DNA of 64,000 nt, taken from Sinorhizobium fredii USDA 205. GTDB taxonomy: Bacteria; Pseudomonadota; Alphaproteobacteria; Rhizobiales; Rhizobiaceae. The stretch is from contig NZ_AUTC01000146.1 in the NCBI RefSeq assembly GCF_001461695.1, positions 186,001 to 250,000 of the forward strand. The letters are read 5' to 3'. Numbering within the stretch: the first letter of the stretch is position 1; each line of letters opens with the position of its first letter. A program made the translations under genes and the position numbers. A model generated the notes under the pieces. The model did not search any database. It had not been told where the DNA came from and saw nothing but the letters and a program-made list of their open reading frames with translations. This document shows, one piece after another, positions 59,462 to 64,000 of this stretch.

Positions 59462-60453
59462 TGCGGCACCCGACGCCGGAAATCGAGAAGTTCCCGCCAG
59501 AAGCCGGCCGACCAGGCGAGGTGCATTACCATGGCCGAGACCGCTGCGAGCGGCCCATATGGATTGCGCTCACTGACCGCCATCCAGACGCCGTAGCCGA
59601 GGCATGCCGCCGCCCAGACGCCGAAGGGGATGATTGCCGCCCAGTTGATGATGGCGAGAAGCGCGCCGAACGCGACGGGCGCGACGCCAAGCGGCAGCAT
59701 CTGCCGGAGGCCGGGCATGGCGCGGTGCTTTAGGATGTTCTTCGCGCGGCCGCGGCCATAGCCGAAATATTGCTTGAAAAGCGGTACGATCCTGGTGCGC
59801 GGGTAGTAGACCATGCTGGTCCTGTCGGTCATCCAGATGCGGTAGCCGGCCCTACCAAGGCGATAATCCAGTTCGGCATCCTCGTTGTGACTGAAGGTCT
59901 CGTCATAACCCCCGACCGCTGCGAAGGCGGCAATGCGCATCAGGGCATGATGGCCGTGCTCGGCCCAGTGCCCTGCGGCACCCGTCCGGTGCTTGGAACC
60001 GCCATTGCCGAGCTTGGAGTTCTGCGCGTAGGCCGTCGCCTTCTGGAAGGTGCTGAACCCTTCGGTTTGCATGGCGACGACCACCGAGTCGGCTCCGGTT
60101 GCGAGCGCCTCCTCCACGAGACGTTCGCAATAGTCGTCCGGGTAGGTCGCATGCGCATCGATGCGGATCAGGTAGTCGAAGCCCGGACCGAGCTCGGCGA
60201 CCGCCCGGTTGACGGCGGCGCTCTGGATTCGCTTTGGATTGTCGAGGAAAAGGACGCGCGGGTCCTCTTCGCAAAGGCGCCGAGCGATGTCGCGCGTGCC
60301 ATCGGTGCTGCCGCCGTCGGCGATGACGACCTTCGCCTCGAGGACGTCGAGCGAGGGGCGCAGCTTCTCGATGAGCGCCTCGATATGCAGCGCTTCATTG
60401 AGGCAGGGTATGACGATGAGGGTCGATGGCGACGCCGGACTGACCGCGGTCAT
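59458..60453 (-). CDS. exoA: Succinoglycan glycosyltransferase ExoA
   Basis: A 331-residue membrane-associated family-2 glycosyltransferase: Val-Ile-Pro-Cys-Leu-Asn-Glu at about 14-20, Ala-Asp-Gly-Gly-Ser-Thr-Asp-Gly-Thr near 44-52, Arg-Ile-Asp-Ala-His near 98-102, and two or three C-terminal helices from about 245. ExoA adds the first (beta-1,3) glucose after galactose. The start ATG 60453 overlaps the exoL stop; the longer upstream reading is rejected. Confidence 0.95.
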   Translation of the reverse strand: MTAVSPASPSTLIVIPCLNEALHIEALIEKLRPSLDVLEAKVVIADGGSTDGTRDIARRLCEEDPRVLFLDNPKRIQSAAVNRAVAELGPGFDYLIRIDAHATYPDDYCERLVEEALATGADSVVVAMQTEGFSTFQKATAYAQNSKLGNGGSKHRTGAAGHWAEHGHHALMRIAAFAAVGGYDETFSHNEDAELDYRLGRAGYRIWMTDRTSMVYYPRTRIVPLFKQYFGYGRGRAKNILKHRAMPGLRQMLPLGVAPVAFGALLAIINWAAIIPFGVWAAACLGYGVWMAVSERNPYGPLAAVSAMVMHLAWSAGFWRELLDFRRRVPQ

Positions 60454-61661
60454 AGCAATCCACTTTCGTTGTGACGGGCTTCCGCAAGGGCAGCGGCCGG
60501 GATGATCGTCTGTGGCGCGTCGTGGGTGAGCGTTGCCAGCCGCCGCACCAGTGTCTCGCAATCGGAGCGGTCAAAGACCCAGGTGGCCGGATGACAGCGG
60601 CCGATGCGATCGGCCGCTTCGGCAAAGAGGTCCGGCGTCATCGAGCCCAGGAGCGCGGCAAGACTGTCGGCGTCGGCATCGTCGAGCACCAGGCCGATGC
60701 CGCGCACGGCGAGAAAGCGCGCCGTCTCCGTGCCTTTCATGGCGATCGGTATGCGGGCCTGCCGGCACCCTTCGTAGAGCCGGTTGGGCAGCAGCCAGGA
60801 CGAGTTCTGGCCTTCCTCGAAGAAGTCGATCGCCCAGGTGAAGTGGACGTCGCCGTAGATCGCGGCGAGGTCCTCCGGATTGCGATAGGCACCGCCAAAC
60901 CGCATGAACGGCTCGTTCTGCACGAAGCCGTCGAAATCCTTGAATTCCGAGTAGGCCGGCCGGCCGCGCAGAATGACCTCGAAGCGACCCTCCATCCTGC
61001 GGGAAAAGTCGGCGAGAAGGCTGAGCGACTTGCGGCAGCGCAGCGCTCCGAACCAACCGATCTTCCAGGGTACGCCGGGCGGCGGATATCGGGCGGGCGC
61101 ATCCCCCGGTAGCGTGCTTCCGTCGATTTCAAGCACTTTGTTCTCGAGCAGCATCGGCGGCGCCTCGATGCCCGAAAGGGGGCGGAAGTAGTGTTCGATG
61201 AAAGCTGGCGAACTGGTGATCAGTGAGCGCGCGTCGCGGCCGAGGCGGGCCTCCGCGGCGCGCAAGCTACGACCGACGAGATCCTTGCGCAGCATCAGCC
61301 GGTGAATGTCGAGACACTCGTAGACCATCGGAACGTCGCCGCCGAAGAGAGTGACGGCGCGTTGGGCGACGGCCAGCATTTCGAGATTGCGGGCGATGAT
61401 GAGATCGGGCTTTCGAACCTGCCCGAGCCGGCTCTTCAGCGACAGGCAGGCGGCCGCGACCGCGCCGAGCCGCTGTGCGAAGCGGCCGTCCGCCGTCGTC
61501 CCGAGTTCGATCGCCTCGACACCGCCTACAGCCGCGAGCGGATTTCCACCGCGGCGGAAGCCTGCCAGCGTGACATGGGCGCCGCCGGCAACCAGCGTGA
61601 GCGTCCTGCGCCGCACGGCGGGATCGGCAAGGTCCTGTGCCAAATAGAGTATCTGCAGCAT
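60450..61661 (-). CDS. exoL: Succinoglycan glycosyltransferase ExoL
   Basis: A 403-residue protein with the two-Rossmann-domain look of GT-B glycosyltransferases: Gln-Ile-Leu-Tyr-Leu-Ala-Gln-Asp at the start, Lys-Ile-Gly-Trp-Phe-Gly-Ala-Leu-Arg near 190-198 and Arg-Leu-Tyr-Glu-Gly-Cys-Arg-Gln near 300. ExoL adds the second glucose (beta-1,4) in S. meliloti. It lies 109 bases after exoK in the operon direction and couples to exoA through a four-base overlap. Confidence 0.94.
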   Translation of the reverse strand: MLQILYLAQDLADPAVRRRTLTLVAGGAHVTLAGFRRGGNPLAAVGGVEAIELGTTADGRFAQRLGAVAAACLSLKSRLGQVRKPDLIIARNLEMLAVAQRAVTLFGGDVPMVYECLDIHRLMLRKDLVGRSLRAAEARLGRDARSLITSSPAFIEHYFRPLSGIEAPPMLLENKVLEIDGSTLPGDAPARYPPPGVPWKIGWFGALRCRKSLSLLADFSRRMEGRFEVILRGRPAYSEFKDFDGFVQNEPFMRFGGAYRNPEDLAAIYGDVHFTWAIDFFEEGQNSSWLLPNRLYEGCRQARIPIAMKGTETARFLAVRGIGLVLDDADADSLAALLGSMTPDLFAEAADRIGRCHPATWVFDRSDCETLVRRLATLTHDAPQTIIPAAALAEARHNESGLL

Positions 61662-61770
61662 GAAAACATCCGTTTCCCTGCTCAGCCCGGGCCGAGCTTA
61701 GTTCGATTTTTTGTGCAGCGCAACAAGTTGTTGCGATTGCTCACTAAATGGTCATTTGCTCAGAATGTCG

Positions 61771-62565
61771 TCAGTCCAGCCGGCAGGCGACCGACTCGGC
61801 GAACTGGCACTTGTCGCCAGGCGCGGTGAAGGCGACGCGATCGACCTGGAGCCTTGTCGGCTCCTTGTAGGAGAAGGTGCCCATCCAATCGCTGAGGGTG
61901 TCCGTTCCCCACAGGCTGAAGAAGATCTTTTGCGCGTTCACCGGGATATTGGCGGGATCGGTGACTTCGTGAACCAACTCGCCATTGATGTAGTAGCGGA
62001 GCCGGTCCTTCTCCCAGACGAAGGCGTAGTCGTTGAAGCCCTGGTTGGCGCCGCCCGGCACGTCGGCGAGGAATTCATTGCCACCCTTCGCCGACACATA
62101 CTGATTGATCTGAACTTTCGCGGTGTTCTTGCCGAGCACCTCGAAATCGATCTCGTCATGCGGCTTCTTGTCGCTCGGGCCGATATAGGTGAAGAAGGCC
62201 GAGTTCAGGCCCGAACCGTCGGCCGCCTTGATTCTCGCCTCGTAGGTGCCGTAGCCGAAGCGCTTGCGGGTCTGGATCTCGCCGCAGGCGAAATTGCGTT
62301 TGCCTTCCTTGCGCTCTTCGAAGCCCAGTTCGAGAATTCCGTCGACGATCTTCACCTGCTTCTTCGACCAGGTGCAGTTCTGGTGAGCTCCGTTGTCCCA
62401 GCCATCCGAGACAAACCAGGTCTTGCTGTCCAGCTTGTCGAAGTCATCCAGGAACGAAGCGCCGTTGGCTCCCTCCTGCGCCGTGGCATTGCTGACGCTG
62501 CAGGTGAGGGGAAGTGCGGTGACAAGGGCGAGGCACCAAAGGCGCCCATAGCGGTCGGATTTCAT
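61771..62565 (-). CDS. exoK: Endo-beta-1,3-1,4-glycanase ExoK (succinoglycan depolymerase)
   Basis: A 264-residue secreted GH16 enzyme that trims succinoglycan to lower molecular weight. The active site His-Asp-Glu-Ile-Asp-Phe-Glu-Val-Leu-Gly is complete (nucleophile and acid/base Glu), and a signal peptide (about 1-30, ending in Asn-Ala-Thr-Ala-Gln) directs export. The start at ATG 62565 gives the S. meliloti-like length; the frame is open to 62721. It is the first exo gene of this run; no exoH follows upstream on the minus strand. Confidence 0.93.
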   Translation of the reverse strand: MKSDRYGRLWCLALVTALPLTCSVSNATAQEGANGASFLDDFDKLDSKTWFVSDGWDNGAHQNCTWSKKQVKIVDGILELGFEERKEGKRNFACGEIQTRKRFGYGTYEARIKAADGSGLNSAFFTYIGPSDKKPHDEIDFEVLGKNTAKVQINQYVSAKGGNEFLADVPGGANQGFNDYAFVWEKDRLRYYINGELVHEVTDPANIPVNAQKIFFSLWGTDTLSDWMGTFSYKEPTRLQVDRVAFTAPGDKCQFAESVACRLD

Positions 62566-63232
62566 TGTCTTGCTGCCTTTGCTGCATTCGGTCCGGGGGG
62601 TCATGGAGGTCCGAGTAAAGCTCGACTGAGGGTTGTGATGGCCGCGCAGCAACGCGGCACCTCGAAGCAGCACAGCGCGCACGAGGTTTATCCGCGTCGA
62701 GACATAAGCGCCCATAGTCACGATATCGGTTACTCCTATCGGGCGGCGCCTCTAAGCGCCGTTTCAACGGAGCGGAATTAAGCTCACACCGAACAAACTA
62801 GGGCATTTGCAAAGAGAAAATATGGCAGTGCAGCAGAAAAGTGATGGAAGTCATGCTGCACTGCACCCAAGCGGCGAAGTTTTTGCGAACAGGCCCGGAT
62901 CTGCCTGAGGCACCCATTCAGGATAAATCCCTGTTTCCTCGCATGTTGCGAAAACTGTGCCCCGCAAAATTTGGGGGCAATTACGAGTTGTGTGAAGAGG
63001 TTGTGAATTTTCCTCAACGCACCCGATTTTTTCGGCGTGGATCCGATGTCTGGGTGGCTGCGAGGGGAAATGCGGCAAGGATGAGGCGGGGCTTTGCTGG
63101 TTGGCGCTGCCGCTCAATGTAAATCGATTCGCATTCCTGACTGAATGCCGAGCCGGAGGCGGGGTGCCACTTCGGCTCACCAAGGCCCGTCTGCGGTGCG
63201 CCCAAGGGTGCGATCCACGTTAGAATGCCCCT
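62566..63232. other. Upstream region of exoK, no gene recognised
   Basis: About 670 bases. The open frames here have no convincing start or protein pattern. The part close to 62566 should contain the exoK promoter. Confidence 0.5.
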
Positions 63233-63333
63233 AAAATGTTACTGGAAAATTGCTGCGCCTACGACAATAGTATATCCATACTTTAGTGCTTTCAGTACCA
63301 AAGCAAGCCCGCCGCGCAAGCGGCGGGTTTTTT
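63233..63333 (+). ncRNA. Candidate small RNA ending at a strong terminator
   Basis: A perfect terminator (CCCGCCGC, GCAA loop, GCGGCGGG, six T; 63308-63333) points along the plus strand but no protein gene precedes it. TAGAAT at 63221-63226 could be the -10 of a promoter, giving an RNA near 100 bases. The -35 is poor, so this is tentative. Confidence 0.4.
63308..63333 (+). terminator. Strong Rho-independent terminator
   Basis: An 8-bp perfect GC stem with a GCAA tetraloop and six T. It may also help end the minus-strand transcript of the gene at 63401. Confidence 0.9.
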
Positions 63334-63400
63334 GCGAGCAGCGGTTCCAAGTGCTACGACGCTGTTGGGAGACGCACCGTTGCCTGCAAATCGAGCTTGG

Positions 63401-63658
63401 CTACTCGCCCTTGGGCTTGGTCGAGATGATGTCGGGAGCGCTTTCCCGAAAAGGCTTCTTCAGGTCGTCAAGCTCGGCCTGACGCTCGGCCGCAACGATC
63501 GGCTCCTTTGATTTCAGCGAAGGCTTCAGGATTGCGAACAGCAGGCCTATCGGGCCCAGCACGCAACCGATCAGCAGCCAAAGTAGACTGTGCCCGCCTC
63601 TGACCGCAGCGACGAGCGCAGTCGCGATGGCGCAAAAAATCCAGAACTCGATAACCAT
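63401..63658 (-). CDS. Small two-helix membrane protein, unknown function
   Basis: An 85-residue protein with two hydrophobic segments (about 3-18 and 24-44, Leu-Leu-Trp-Leu-Leu-Ile-Gly-Cys-Val-Leu-Gly-Pro-Ile-Gly) and a charged C-terminal tail. The Gly-Pro-Ile-Gly-Leu-Leu turn is common in small proteobacterial membrane proteins. It follows the thermonuclease-family gene by 36 bases and is probably co-transcribed. No defined function; not a known exo gene. Confidence 0.65.
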   Translation of the reverse strand: MVIEFWIFCAIATALVAAVRGGHSLLWLLIGCVLGPIGLLFAILKPSLKSKEPIVAAERQAELDDLKKPFRESAPDIISTKPKGE

Positions 63659-63694
63659 TGACTCTCACTTGCCACCTGCGAGGGAAATCCTCGC

Positions 63695-64000
63695 TTACTC
63701 CTCCACCACGGCACCGGTGCGTTCTGCTCTGCGGTGCCCCCGCCACATTCCGGCCCCAATCGATCGTGCCACTTCCTGTGCGGCGGCGTACAGTCCCCTG
63801 TTGGGATTATCACGGTTTATTGCGTAGCCGGATTCAACCATCCACCGGTTGACGTCTTTCCCGTCCGCTCGGAAGCATGTGCCGACATAGCGACCGTAGC
63901 GGTCGCGGCTCGAGAATTCGCAGCGTGTGGGGCGGGATGCTGACAGAAATGCGTCCAGGGCCAGCGACGATTCCTTTCCGCACTGATAGTCTGCACCGGT
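63695..64000 (-). CDS. Thermonuclease-family protein, C-terminal part (possibly ExoI-like)
   Basis: The last 101 codons of a gene that continues past the window. Tyr-Gln-Cys-Gly-Lys-Glu-Ser, Arg-Asp-Arg-Tyr-Gly-Arg-Tyr-Val-Gly and Gly-Tyr-Ala-Ile-Asn then Gly-Ala-Gly-Met-Trp-Arg-Gly are typical of the staphylococcal-nuclease fold; the second segment carries the catalytic Arg. The S. meliloti exo cluster includes ExoI, which I recall as having such a domain, so this may be exoI, but the N-terminus and neighbours are not visible. Confidence 0.75.
   Translation of the reverse strand, partial: TGADYQCGKESSLALDAFLSASRPTRCEFSSRDRYGRYVGTCFRADGKDVNRWMVESGYAINRDNPNRGLYAAAQEVARSIGAGMWRGHRRAERTGAVVEE

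Noticed and set aside
62841..63122. 93-codon plus-strand frame upstream of exoK
   Set aside because: There is no ribosome site, protein-like composition or known motif, and it overlaps other equally poor frames.

Overview
This window reads as alpha-proteobacterial DNA, most likely from Sinorhizobium/Ensifer. The reasons are high GC, a run of succinoglycan genes in the S. meliloti order (thiD, exoP, exoN, exoO, exoM, exoA, exoL, exoK), rhizobial intergenic mosaic repeats, many rhizobia-typical small proteins (DUF982, DUF3008, DUF1236, DUF6074, DUF992) and general-stress promoters of the GGAAC type. In S. meliloti the exo genes lie on a chromid, so a chromid or large replicon is a reasonable guess for this contig.

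Layout. 1-2.5 kb: the end of a Tad/Flp pilus-type gene, an AraC regulator and an XRE regulator. 2.7-7.7 kb: a tetR-MFP-RND efflux operon. 8.1-9.6 kb: a secreted serralysin-type metalloprotease. 9.7-12.6 kb: arginine/ornithine catabolism (a ctlX-like amidinohydrolase broken by a one-base deletion, and ornithine cyclodeaminase) with a divergent Lrp regulator. 12.7-15.7 kb: secreted small proteins, a methyltransferase and SURF1. 15.9-20.1 kb: the cytochrome bo quinol oxidase operon cyoABCD, with surf1 downstream. 20.4-23.2 kb: an MFS transporter and a CNNM/CorC-type membrane protein.

23.2-29.5 kb looks like a general-stress-response island. It holds an ECF sigma factor, a 52-residue NepR-like anti-sigma protein, and nine GGAAC-N16/17-NNTT promoters in front of small stress-type genes and one possible sRNA. 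29.8-32.3 kb carries a TerC-like membrane protein and small proteins. 32.5-39.8 kb is a LacI-controlled ABC uptake operon with a GH127 beta-L-arabinofuranosidase, which suggests use of plant-wall arabinosides. 40-49 kb is a regulator-rich, partly AT-rich segment: two AraC paralogues, three LuxR-type regulators (two with receivers that have lost the phosphorylation residues, one frameshifted), a chemoreceptor and a 240-bp inverted-repeat element. 49.7-52.8 kb has CapA-like, serine-hydrolase and 1-Cys peroxiredoxin genes. 52.9-64 kb has a TPP riboswitch with thiD, then the succinoglycan genes on the minus strand. Next to exoK, where exoH would be expected, there is a small membrane protein and the end of a thermonuclease-family gene.

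Functions were assigned by reading the translations and recalling families; no database search was run.
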